Assembly (NCBI RefSeq): GCF_028369295.1
Contig: NZ_JAQMYP010000006.1
Location: 186,001 to 250,000, forward strand
Direction of reading: 5' to 3'
DNA length: 64,000 bases
DNA from: Streptomyces sp. HD
GTDB taxonomy: Bacteria; Actinomycetota; Actinomycetes; Streptomycetales; Streptomycetaceae
Shown: one piece after another, positions 51,643 to 59,428 of the stretch
Layout of the letters: every line of letters begins with the position of its first letter
How positions within the stretch are numbered: the stretch's first letter is position 1
Position numbers and translations under genes: made by a program
Notes under the pieces: generated by a model
The model's database searches: none
What the model was told of the DNA's origin: nothing
The model's input: the letters and a program-made list of their open reading frames with translations, nothing else

Positions 51643-52581
51643 TCAGCTCTCGTTGCCTTCGGCCCCACCGTCCGCCTGCGCGCCACGCTCGGGCCCGCCC
51701 GGCTTCGCCGGTTTGCCCGTCTGTGCCGTCTTACGGCCGCGCGCCGGAGCCTTGGTGGGCGACTTGCCGGGGGTCTTGGCCGCGGACTTGGCCGGAGTGG
51801 ACGCCGACTTGGCGGGCGCCTTCGCCTGCGTCCTGGCGACGGCCTTCGTGGGCGGCTGGGGTTCCCGTACGGCCGATGACGCGTCAACCGCCCTGCCCGA
51901 GCCGTTCACTGATGCCCCGTCGGTCACTGCCTCCGGCCCGGTTCCCGCCCCCGGCGGAACCGGCGCTCCAGGCGCCCCGAACGGCAGTACCCGTACCTCC
52001 GGCCGTTCCACGGGCTTCGCCGGTACCGGTGTCTGGCGACCCTCGATGAAGATCAGGGACGCCTGGTAGACCACCGACAGCGAGTACGGCGTCTGGTAGA
52101 GCATCCCCCACAGCTTCGACGTCTCGTCGATGTCCATCACCGTCGGCGAGAACCTCACGCGCTGTGCCGCCTCCGCGAGGTCGCTGCCCGTCAGATACGG
52201 CTTCTCACCGGCCTGTTCGATGACGTCCTTCGGCAGGATCGGGATCTCGTGCAGGGTGCGCACGACGGCGCCGATCAGCCGCTGCCCGACCAGCTCCGTC
52301 TCGTCGCCGTACGCGCTGATCAGGTAGTGCAGGTCCAGTGCGGCGGCCGGGCGTTTGACCAGCGTGCCGTCCGAGGCTCGGGTCGGCAGGTCGTTGTTGC
52401 GCATCGCCGTGTTGGGCGTGACCTGGTACAGGAACACGTTGATGGTGGGCTGGTCCGGCGGTTCCGCCGGCGGCTTGCGCGGTTCGACCTTGACGGCCTC
52501 GCCGAACTCCGGGCCCATGTTGGATTCCAGCAGCAGGGCGAGGGCCTGGGTGACATGGGCGATGGCGAGTGCGTTGCTCAT
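51643..52581 (-). CDS. DUF4255 tail-terminator protein (Afp16/PVC16-like) with basic tail
   Basis: In this 312-residue protein the first 185 residues form the Pvc16-N/DUF4255 domain: ALAIAHVTQALALLLESNM, PTINVFLYQVTPNTAMRNNDLPTR, ALDLHYLISAYGDETELVGQRLIGAVVRTLHEIPIL, LWGMLYQTPYSLSVVYQASLIFIEG. It caps tube and sheath ends. The remaining 125 residues are Ala/Lys/Pro-rich (KAPAKSASTPAKSAAKTPGKSPTKAPARGRK), resembling a histone-H1-like tail, far longer than in Afp16. A weak ribosome site GAACCG lies before ATG 52581. Confidence 0.9.
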   Translation of the reverse strand: MSNALAIAHVTQALALLLESNMGPEFGEAVKVEPRKPPAEPPDQPTINVFLYQVTPNTAMRNNDLPTRASDGTLVKRPAAALDLHYLISAYGDETELVGQRLIGAVVRTLHEIPILPKDVIEQAGEKPYLTGSDLAEAAQRVRFSPTVMDIDETSKLWGMLYQTPYSLSVVYQASLIFIEGRQTPVPAKPVERPEVRVLPFGAPGAPVPPGAGTGPEAVTDGASVNGSGRAVDASSAVREPQPPTKAVARTQAKAPAKSASTPAKSAAKTPGKSPTKAPARGRKTAQTGKPAKPGGPERGAQADGGAEGNES

Positions 52582-52614
52582 GAAGTCGGTTCCTCGGTTC
52601 CTCGGTCCGTCATG

Positions 52615-53358
52615 TCACTCCCGCCCTCGCGCCAGGTACTCCGCCAGGCTCAAGGTCGCCCCGGAACGGCCCGTCGTGGACGTGCGCTGCCTGCCGCCAC
52701 CGGACGGCGCCGGTCCCGCCGTCACCTCCAGCCGCCCGATCTGCACCTGGACCACCTGCTCGGGCGCTTTCCCGGGCCGCCGGGCCGCGGCCTGTCGCAC
52801 GGCGTCCCGGGCCGCCGCCGTGTCCGCGGCGCTGGGCCGCAGGGGGGATGACACGGCGGCGGGGGTAGCGGCGTCCGCACCCGGGGGGATGGGCACGGAC
52901 GCCGCGCTCTGGGGGGAGCCCCGCTCCGGACGGCCCCGGCCCACCGCACGCTGTGCGGCGTCGGGCGCCGGGCGCGGGCCCGTGGTGACCGGCGCGACGG
53001 GGCGCAGCAGCGGTGCTTCGGGCAGGGCCCTCGGGGCGGGCCGTGCCGGGTCGGCCGGGGTGTGTTCGGTGCGTACGACCGTCCGTTCACGTTCCGTGTG
53101 CAGCCGGGCGGCGGGCTGCACGGGACGCGGCTCCGCCGTCTGCCGGGTGTCGGAGGGCGTGGTGGAAGGCCACAGCAGGTCGGTGCCGTCGTCCGGTTCG
53201 GCCGCCGTGGCCCGTACCGCCTCCACCCGTTCGAACGGGCCGGGCAGCCGTGGACGTACCCGCACCACGTCCGGGCGAGGACCGGCGGCGGCCGGGGCGT
53301 GCCGGGCGATCAGCCGGTCGAGGAAGTCGGGCACCGGTGCCCCGTCGGTGTCAGACAT
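52615..53358 (-). CDS. short-motif eCIS protein with disordered middle
   Basis: The 247-residue protein has a conserved C-terminal motif (VVQVQIGRLEVTA, then ATLSLAEYLARGRE) seen at this position in actinobacterial eCIS clusters, and an N-terminal helix PVPDFLDRLIARHAP. The middle (about residues 45-175) is Pro/Arg/Ala-rich and probably unstructured. It overlaps the gp26-like gene by eight bases. It may tether two baseplate or sheath parts; the function is unknown. Confidence 0.75.
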   Translation of the reverse strand: MSDTDGAPVPDFLDRLIARHAPAAAGPRPDVVRVRPRLPGPFERVEAVRATAAEPDDGTDLLWPSTTPSDTRQTAEPRPVQPAARLHTERERTVVRTEHTPADPARPAPRALPEAPLLRPVAPVTTGPRPAPDAAQRAVGRGRPERGSPQSAASVPIPPGADAATPAAVSSPLRPSAADTAAARDAVRQAAARRPGKAPEQVVQVQIGRLEVTAGPAPSGGGRQRTSTTGRSGATLSLAEYLARGRE

Positions 53359-54199
53359 CCGCACACAGCTCCAGGTAGTAGCGGCGCCGCAGCGGGCTGA
53401 GCGCCAGGATCTCCGGCTCGCTCCAGCCGTACGAGGTGGCGAGCAGATGGACGTCGAGCAGCAGGTCCCGTGCCCAGGCGTCCAGTTCGGTCCACAGGTA
53501 GGAGGCGATGTCGAGCTCGGCCCGGGTGGCCGCACCGCACTCGGGGCAGGCGATGTTGAGTGTCACGTCGGCCCCCGGGTCGGCAGCCTCGACGGCCTCG
53601 GCGATCCGGCGCTGGACCGGCACGGGCAGGTCACCGGCGCCGACGGCGGCACCGTCGCGCGTCGCCGAGACCAGGCAGCGGGCGAGCAGGGCCATACGCG
53701 GGTCTGCCGCCCGTGCCGCCGCAGTCAGGTCGGCGACACCGGGCAGCCGGAACTCGACGTCCCAGCCGCCTTGTTGGACCCGTACGACGGACCCGGCCGA
53801 CCCGACGGACCGGCCAGACCCGGCCGATCCGACAGACCGGCCAGACCCGGCGGGCCCGGCCTGCCCGACAGTCCCGGCGGACGAGTCGCCCCCGTCCATC
53901 GGATCCACCGAACCGCCCCGCCCGCCCAGCGACCGTGCGAACTCCCCGGCGTCCAGGTCGAACTCCATGTCCTCCCCGCACGCCTGGCAGCCCAGCCGCA
54001 CCTGCATCCGCTCTCCGAACAGGGCGCGGCGCAGCGCGAACAGGTCGGACTCGCGCTCCCCCACCGGCAGCACCGGCAGGGCCGCGCCGTCGACGTCCGG
54101 GCGCGCCGTGCGGTGCAGCAGCAGAGCGCGCCCGGACGGTGCTTCGGCGAGGCCCGCCTCCCAGGTGGCCAGCAGTTCGGCCGCCCCGGTGATCGCCAT
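53351..54199 (-). CDS. gp26-like eCIS baseplate protein with split zinc ribbon
   Basis: The 282-residue protein has Cys pairs CQAC (71-74) and CPEC (218-221) that together can bind zinc, and conserved segments RALFGERMQVRLG, WDVEFRLPGVADLTAAAR, LLARCLVSATRDG, and the C-terminal AWARDLLLDVHLLATSYGWSEPEILALSPLRRRYYLEL. These match the T4 gp26-type protein of eCIS. Between the Cys pairs lies a Gly/Ser/Asp insert with SVGSAGSGR repeats (about residues 93-135) encoded by 27-bp tandem DNA repeats. GGGGAG precedes the ATG. Confidence 0.82.
   Translation of the reverse strand: MAITGAAELLATWEAGLAEAPSGRALLLHRTARPDVDGAALPVLPVGERESDLFALRRALFGERMQVRLGCQACGEDMEFDLDAGEFARSLGGRGGSVDPMDGGDSSAGTVGQAGPAGSGRSVGSAGSGRSVGSAGSVVRVQQGGWDVEFRLPGVADLTAAARAADPRMALLARCLVSATRDGAAVGAGDLPVPVQRRIAEAVEAADPGADVTLNIACPECGAATRAELDIASYLWTELDAWARDLLLDVHLLATSYGWSEPEILALSPLRRRYYLELCADV
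53780..53870. repeat. 27-bp coding tandem repeat in the gp26-like gene
   Basis: Unit GACCCGGCCGACCCGACGGA plus CCGGCCA (27 bp) is repeated about three times, the last copies imperfect, coding in-frame for GSGRSVGSA-type units on the minus strand. Being a multiple of three it can vary in copy number without frameshift. Confidence 0.75.
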
Positions 54200-54232
54200 C
54201 GTCTCCCCCCGCTTCCCTCAACCGGTCCTAGA

Positions 54233-54757
54233 TCACGCCGGGTTGAGGAACGACGGCTCCTCCGGCTCGGGAACCTCGTAGTCCCGCTCCCAGCCCTCGC
54301 ACTCCAGCTTCAGCGACTGGATGGCCACCGCGTTGGCGTTGGCGTCCAGTTCACCGAGGACCTGGTACTCGCTGGGCCAGGTCCGGTAGAGCTTGTGGGA
54401 GACGGCGACCTGGCCGGCCTCGTTGAGGACCTGGATCACTATGTCCTTGCGGAAGTCGGCGAGGGACACCTCGGAGCCGAGGCCCGCGCCGACCTGCCAG
54501 ACCTTGTTGGCCCAGCGGTCGAACTCGGGGTCGTGGGTGACGCCGCGTTCCAGGGTGATGCCCTCGAACTCGGAGCGGCCCGGCGACTTGCGGGGCGACG
54601 AGGGGTCGCCTCCGTGCCGGTGCTTGACGACTTCCGTCGTCCGCTTCAGCGGACTGATCTTGCTGATGCCCGCGACCGTCCGACCGTCCCACAGGACCAG
54701 GAACTTGAAGTTCTTGTAGGGGTCGAAGCGATGCGCGTTGACCGTGAACTCAGCCAT
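54233..54757 (-). CDS. inner tube protein (gp19-like)
   Basis: The 174-residue major tube protein reads FTVNAHRFDPYKNFKFLVLWDGRTVAGISKISPLKRTTEVVKHRHGGDPSSPRKSPGRSEFEGITLERGVTHDPEFDRWANKVW, then DIVIQVLNEAGQVAVSHKLYRTWPSEYQVLGELDANANAVAIQSLKLECEGWERDYEV. These are the hallmarks of the T4 gp19/Afp1-type tube fold. Hexamers stack into the tube that sheath contraction drives into the target. Only one tube gene is present, against three paralogues in Afp/PVC. Confidence 0.93.
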   Translation of the reverse strand: MAEFTVNAHRFDPYKNFKFLVLWDGRTVAGISKISPLKRTTEVVKHRHGGDPSSPRKSPGRSEFEGITLERGVTHDPEFDRWANKVWQVGAGLGSEVSLADFRKDIVIQVLNEAGQVAVSHKLYRTWPSEYQVLGELDANANAVAIQSLKLECEGWERDYEVPEPEEPSFLNPA

Positions 54758-54790
54758 CGGATTCCTTCAGTTCTCCACGATTCCCCGCGC

Positions 54791-56656
54791 CTAGAGCGCG
54801 AACTGCCCGGACGTCTGCTGGATTTTGACGATCACGAACTCCGCCGGCCGGACCGGTGCGATGCCGACCAGGACGTTGACGATGCCGTTCTCGATGTCCT
54901 CGGCGGTCGTCGTGTCGCCGTCGCACTTGACGAAGTACGCCTCGCGCGGGGTGCCGCCCTTGAAGGCGCCCTGACGGAAGAGGGTGTGCAGATACGAGGA
55001 GGCGGCGAGCCGGATCTGCTGCCACAGGTTCTCGTCGTTGGGCTCGAACACGACCCACTGCAGGCCGCGCTGGAGGCTCTCCTCGACGTGCAGCGCGAGC
55101 CGTCGTACGGGGACGTACTTCCACTCGCTGTCGAGGGCGTCGGAGCCCTCCAGCGTGCGGGCGCCCCAGACGACCGGGCCGGTGACCGGGAAGGTGCGCA
55201 GGCAGTTGACGCCGAGCGGGTTGAGCAGACCGGCCTCACGGTCGGTGAGGTTGACGGTGAGCGAGTGCACGCCCGCGAGCCGCGCCTCGGTGCCGGCCGG
55301 GGCCTTCCACACGCCGCGCTCGGAGTCGGTGCGGGCGATGACGCCGGCGACCGCGCCGGACGGCGGGAAGGAACGCAGCCGACCCGTGAGCGGGTCGGTG
55401 AGCTGGAGGTGCGGGAAGTACAGGCCCGCGTGGTTGCCCCGCACGGCGTCGAAGGCAGCGAGCCCGGCGCGTGCGGTGTCGACGCTGGCCCAGGTGCTCG
55501 GCGCGTCGACCAGCAGGAAGATCCGCCGCTCGGCGCACAGCCGCTGGGCGGCCGAGATGACGGTGAGGGCGTCCTCGGTCTTCTCGTACGCCGCGAGTTC
55601 GGGCAGCGCCAGCAGGTTGACGTCGGCGATGCCGCGCAGTGCCTGGATGCCGGACTTGTCGGCCTCGGATCCGATGAGGTCGCGCGGGCCGGGTGCCTCG
55701 CCGTCCTCGCCGCCCTCCAGCGGGAAGACCGGCGGGTTGACGGAGGCCTCCAGGCCGAGGTCGTTGGCGCACTCGCCGAGGAAGCGGACGACGTCCTCGG
55801 GGTCGGTGGAGCCGGCGACCACCTGGACACGGCGGCCGAAGGCGGTGACCTCGGCGCCGGCGAAGGCGTGCTTGCCGGGCGCGTCGGGCAGGGCGCGCAG
55901 CTTGCGCTCCAGAAGCAGCGCCAACTCGGCCACGCTGCACGGGGCTTCGCCGTCGCAGTCGGGGTCGTAGAGCGTGAACTCGCGCTCCACCTCGCCGATC
56001 TTGACGGTCAGGTCCACTTCGAGGTTGGGGAGTTCGTCGCCGAACGGCTTGGAGACGGTGCCGGACGGGTCGGGGCGGCCCTCGCCGACGGCCTCGACGC
56101 GGATGAGCCGGGAGCCCGTGTTGATCACGGTCTGCGCGTAGCGGCCGTTCGCGGGGTCCATGGACAGGCCGGTGAAGCTCTCGCGGGCGTCGCCCTTGGC
56201 GTCGTAGACCCTGAGGTTGAAGGTCTCGTCGGGGCACGGGGTGTCGTGGTCGACGGCGACGCGCAGGCCGTTGCCCCAGACGCCGGGCTCCTTGGCGTGC
56301 ACTTCGAGGACCGGGCCCTCGCTGTGGCCCTCGGTCGACTTGAGGGTGACGCAGGCGGCCTTGCCGCTGCCGGCCTTGGCGACCCGGACGATCACCGCGA
56401 CGGTGCCGCCGTTGCCGAAGAACTGGTGGACCGCGTAGCCGACGGCGCTCTGCGCGCTGAGGCCGCCGAAGCGGCGCTCGAACTCCGCGAAGCTGGTGAC
56501 GCGTACCGGCTCGTTGAGCGGACCCCGTCGGGTGTGCCCCACAAAGGCGGTCACGGACGTGGTCAGGGTCGAGATCGTGCGGGTGCTGCTGGGAAGCTCT
56601 TCTACGTAGACACCGGGATACGTCGGCCTTGCGGCGCTGACCGCGCTCATCGGCAT
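54791..56656 (-). CDS. contractile sheath protein
   Basis: The 621-residue sheath protein is the first gene of the operon. The N-terminus (SAARPTYPGVYVEELPSSTRTISTLTTSVTAFVGHTRRGPLNEPVRVTSFAEFERRFGG) and the C-terminal handshake domain (VVWGARTLEGSDALDSEWKYVPVRRLALHVEESLQRGLQWVVFEPNDENLWQQIRLAASSYLHTLFRQGAFKG...AYFVKCDGDTTTAEDIENGIVNVLVGIAPVRPAEFVIVKI) are diagnostic. AGGAGG lies just upstream of two possible starts, ATG 56656 and ATG 56650. There is a single sheath gene. Thirty-three bases separate it from the tube gene. Confidence 0.95.
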   Translation of the reverse strand: MPMSAVSAARPTYPGVYVEELPSSTRTISTLTTSVTAFVGHTRRGPLNEPVRVTSFAEFERRFGGLSAQSAVGYAVHQFFGNGGTVAVIVRVAKAGSGKAACVTLKSTEGHSEGPVLEVHAKEPGVWGNGLRVAVDHDTPCPDETFNLRVYDAKGDARESFTGLSMDPANGRYAQTVINTGSRLIRVEAVGEGRPDPSGTVSKPFGDELPNLEVDLTVKIGEVEREFTLYDPDCDGEAPCSVAELALLLERKLRALPDAPGKHAFAGAEVTAFGRRVQVVAGSTDPEDVVRFLGECANDLGLEASVNPPVFPLEGGEDGEAPGPRDLIGSEADKSGIQALRGIADVNLLALPELAAYEKTEDALTVISAAQRLCAERRIFLLVDAPSTWASVDTARAGLAAFDAVRGNHAGLYFPHLQLTDPLTGRLRSFPPSGAVAGVIARTDSERGVWKAPAGTEARLAGVHSLTVNLTDREAGLLNPLGVNCLRTFPVTGPVVWGARTLEGSDALDSEWKYVPVRRLALHVEESLQRGLQWVVFEPNDENLWQQIRLAASSYLHTLFRQGAFKGGTPREAYFVKCDGDTTTAEDIENGIVNVLVGIAPVRPAEFVIVKIQQTSGQFAL

Positions 56657-56844
56657 TCCCCCTCCTACTCCCTGTCTCGGGTACCGGACAAAGGCACCAA
56701 GAGATGGCAGAGGGAGGCATTCCCGACCGGAGCACGAAAACGCCACCCACAAGGGCGACACCGTCCACGTGCACCGCACCAGTTCCCCCGTCATCACCGT
56801 GGGCGATCGGCCACACGGTTCAAGCAGCGCGCTTGTGACTCCTG

Positions 56845-56860
56845 ATGCTCAAGTGCTCAA
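56845..56860 (-). promoter_or_regulatory. tandem direct repeat upstream of sheath gene
   Basis: ATGCTCAAGTGCTCAA read on the minus strand gives TTGAGCAC TTGAGCAT, two copies of TTGAGCAY with 8-bp period, about 190 bp upstream of the sheath start. It could be an activator or repressor site; no regulator can be named. Confidence 0.3.
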
Positions 56861-57038
56861 CCCACCTTGATGTGTTCGAAGTTGACCGAGCAAGGCGCCT
56901 TCAGGCCACCCAGGGAGGGGGTTTGGTGAAGGCCCCCTCTCGGCATCCGCACATCCCGTCTGCGCGCCCCGGGCGGCTGGTTCACGGATTCTGCACAGGG
57001 GTGTCCCCGTGGCGTACCGCAGGAGCCGCGAGCCGCGA

Positions 57039-57053
57039 TGGAAGCGCTTGCCA
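57039..57053. promoter_or_regulatory. LacI-family-type palindrome
   Basis: TGGAAGCGCTTGCCA has the perfect AAGCGCTT core and nearly symmetrical TGG/CCA ends. It resembles the sites at 673-686 and 767-778. It lies between the eCIS start and the truncated amidohydrolase and might be a relic of a lost sugar operon. Confidence 0.35.
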
Positions 57054-57303
57054 TGCATCGTTCGACTGGTCGCACGACTGTGCGACCTCCCTGAGTCGCA
57101 CACAACATGCCGTGGCCGGTTTTCCATGGGTGACGAGAACCCACCCTTGCCGGTCGCCCGTTGTGAGGCCGGCGAAATCTCACCGCCATGTCTTGACATG
57201 CGACTGGGACGATTCGCAGCTTGGCCGATCATTTAGACGCGTGAAGCACGTTCATGTATATGCACTCCAGATCCAACGGAGTGTGCCCATGCGGGATCAC
57301 TGA

Positions 57304-57879
57304 CGACGCCGCCGCCCGGCCACCGCCCTGCTCGTCGCCGCGAACGCGGCAGCGCCCCACCCGGACGCCCGGCACTACGTCATCCACGGCGACTTCATCG
57401 GCGCCGACAGCCTCGCCGAGCTCGCCGCGCACGGCTACGGCGTCAACATGAACCCGGCCATCAAGTGGACGATCTCCGACCTGATGGACGAGGTCATCGG
57501 CGCCGAACGTTCCGCCTACCAGTGGCCGGTGCGCTCCGCCGTCGAGGCCGGAGTCGCGGTCTGCGCCAGCTCCGACGCACCGATCACCGCACCCGACTGG
57601 CGGCAGGGCGTGGCCGCGATGATGCTCCGTTAGGCCAAGGCCAGCGGCCGGCAGAGCGGCCCGGAGCAGTGCGTGGACCTGGCCGAGGCGCTGCGCGCGT
57701 ACACGGTCAACCCGGCCCGGCAGGACTTCGCCGAGGAGTGGAAGGGGTCCGTCGAGGTCGGCAAGGTCGCCGACCTGTGCGTCCTGGACCGTCCGCTACT
57801 CGACCTGGATCCGCACGCGATCACGGACGCCGAGGTGGTGATGACGGTGTTCGACGGGCGGATCGTGTACGAAGGCTGA
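57304..57879 (+). pseudogene. amidohydrolase-family (YtcJ-like) gene, 5'-truncated with nonsense codon
   Basis: One frame reads PHPDARHYVIHGDFIGADSL, then AAHGYGVNMNPAIKWTISDLMDEVIGAE, the GVAVCASSDAPITAPDWRQGVAAMMLR segment with the metal-site Asp (SSDAP), then TAG at 57631-57633, and continues unchanged as AKASGRQSGPEQCVDLAEALRAYTVNPARQDFAEEWKGSVEVGKVADLCVLDR to a natural stop. One base change (GAG to TAG) explains the break. The N-terminal metal-binding half and start are missing, so the gene is dead. It abuts the regulatory region of the eCIS operon. Confidence 0.85.
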
Positions 57880-58013
57880 GGGATTGGGCTCCTGCACACA
57901 CAACCCCGCGCGCACGTGGCCCCACGCACACATGATCTCCCGCGCACATGGCCCCGCCCGGGGAACGCCGCTACCGTGATCGACCGGCTTCCACGCGGGC
58001 GAAGGAGTTGAGG

Positions 58014-59072
58014 GTGAGCGCAGACCGGTCGACGGCCGCGTTGGTGACCGGCGGCAGCGGGTTCGTGGGCAGTCATCTGGTGAAACGGCTGCTGGAGCGC
58101 GGCTACCCGGTCCACGCCACCGTGCGGAGCACGGCGGCCACGGCCAAACTGCGGCCCCTGCGGGCGATGCAGGAGGCGCATCCCGGGCAACTGTCGCTGT
58201 TCGAGGCGGACTTGCTGGCCGAGGGCTCTTTCGACGAGGCGATGAGCGGGTGCCGGACGGTGTTCCATGTGGCGTCGCCGTTCCGTATGCCGGAGAAGAT
58301 CAAGGACGGCCGTCGGGAGATGGTCGACCCGGCCCTGCTCGGCACCCGCAACGTGCTGGCGGCGATCGAGCGGACGCCCACGGTGGAAAGGCTCGTCCTC
58401 ACCTCCACCGTGGGAGCGATCTTCGGCGACTACGCGGACGTCCTGGCCATGGACGACGGCGTGCTGTCGGAGCGGTACTTCAACACCACCAGCACGGTGG
58501 AGAACAACCCGTACCACTACGCCAAGACGGTCGCGGAGCGGGAGGCCTGGGACGCGGAGGCAGCCCAGGGCCGCTGGCGGATGGTGTCGGTCAACCCCGG
58601 CCTGATCCTGGGCCCCTCCCTGACCCCCGCCTCGGAGTCCGGCAGCCTGTTCCTGCTGGAGGAGCTGTTCAAGGGCTACTTCTTCTACGGCGCCCCGGAC
58701 TTCAGCTTCACCACGGTCGACGTACGCGAGGTGGCCGACGCGCACATCGCGGCGGCGGAGAACCCGGACGCGAAGGGCCGTTACATCCTCGCCGCTCCGA
58801 CGATGACGTCCTTCCACGAGATGTCCCGCATCATCCGGAGCCGCCGTCCCCGCGACCTCCGTCTGCCGCGCACCGCGCTCCCGCACTGGCCGGTACGCGT
58901 CCTGGGACCGGCCTTCGGACTGACCCAGGACTACATCCGGGCGCACCTCGGCATCCGCTTCCCGGTCGACAACAGCCGGAGCGTGAGCGAACTCGGCATC
59001 ACCTACCGCCCGATCGAGCGGACGGTCCTGGATCACTACGAGGCGTGGCGGAGCCGACGCACCGCGCAGTGA
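58014..59072 (+). CDS. NAD(P)-dependent epimerase/reductase (dihydroflavonol reductase/aldehyde reductase-like)
   Basis: The 352-residue extended short-chain dehydrogenase has the nucleotide motif VTGGSGFVGSHLV, the structural VFHVASPFR, an atypical catalytic site YHYAKTVAE (Tyr-x-x-x-Lys), and VNPGLILGPSLTPASESG. The family reduces carbonyls of small molecules or acts as epimerase; the substrate is unknown. The GTG start at 58014 has GAAGGAG 7 nt upstream. No operon partner is seen; the frame continues left to 57948 without support. Confidence 0.87.
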   Translation: MSADRSTAALVTGGSGFVGSHLVKRLLERGYPVHATVRSTAATAKLRPLRAMQEAHPGQLSLFEADLLAEGSFDEAMSGCRTVFHVASPFRMPEKIKDGRREMVDPALLGTRNVLAAIERTPTVERLVLTSTVGAIFGDYADVLAMDDGVLSERYFNTTSTVENNPYHYAKTVAEREAWDAEAAQGRWRMVSVNPGLILGPSLTPASESGSLFLLEELFKGYFFYGAPDFSFTTVDVREVADAHIAAAENPDAKGRYILAAPTMTSFHEMSRIIRSRRPRDLRLPRTALPHWPVRVLGPAFGLTQDYIRAHLGIRFPVDNSRSVSELGITYRPIERTVLDHYEAWRSRRTAQ

Positions 59073-59225
59073 GTCCGGCCCTCATCCCGCCCCGAGCGTC
59101 GAAGGTCACAAAAACGTATCGGACATTTCACACGTCAACCTTCACGCGAGTCACACAAGTTGGCTAAGTTACGCCTCAGGCCGCACGACGACCTCCGGCG
59201 ATCCCCGCCGGGACGCGCGGCCTCC

Positions 59226-59414
59226 GCCGAGTCCGGTGCGCCTGTACGGGCCACTGGAGCAGGGGACCCAACCGAACTTGGGGTGAATCGGCCCAACCGC
59301 CTTTCGGGGCAAGGGCCGTAGGGCAAACCTTCCGGACCGACCGCCCGAACCCTCCCCCAGGGCCTGGACGGCCTGGGGGACCCCCACCGCTAACCCGGTA
59401 GGCGGAGTACGGAA
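59226..59414 (+). ncRNA. c-di-AMP riboswitch (ydaO/yuaA leader)
   Basis: Conserved elements occur in the right order: GCCGAGTCCG (59226), AGCAGGGGACCCAAC (59258), GGGGTGAATCGGCC (59280), GGGCCGTAGGGC (59313), a variable hairpin CCCCCAGG...CCTGGGGG (59353-59380), and GCTAACCCGGTAGGCGG (59390) closing before GGAAGGAG. These match the ydaO-type riboswitch that in Streptomyces precedes cell-wall hydrolase genes and turns them off when c-di-AMP is high. It ends just before the ribosome site of the NlpC/P60 gene. Confidence 0.9.
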
Positions 59415-59428
59415 GGAGTACGTCGCCC

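Larger units (their letters stand above)
56657..57303. promoter_or_regulatory. upstream region of the eCIS operon
   Basis: This 647-bp non-coding stretch must hold the promoter of the leftward eCIS operon. Seen in it are a tandem direct repeat on the minus strand (TTGAGCAC/TTGAGCAT, 56845-56860), a LacI-type palindrome at 57039-57053, and A+T-richer DNA around 57225-57265. An open frame at 56845-57303 on the plus strand lacks codon bias and family similarity and is not accepted as a gene. Confidence 0.5.

Noticed and set aside
26306..56656. Interpretation of the tail cluster as a prophage or as a type VI secretion system
   Set aside because: No capsid, portal, terminase, integrase or att-like repeat was seen, and no TssJLM membrane complex. 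Presence of DUF4157, DUF4255 and the Afp15-like ATPase fits an eCIS.
56845..57303. Plus-strand frame of 152 codons upstream of the eCIS
   Set aside because: Composition is not that of a Streptomyces gene, there is no good ribosome site, and no motif is recognisable. The region is better read as regulatory.
57630..59036. Minus-strand frame of 468 codons antisense to the epimerase gene
   Set aside because: It is a shadow of the plus-strand epimerase, whose nucleotide-binding and catalytic motifs are clear.
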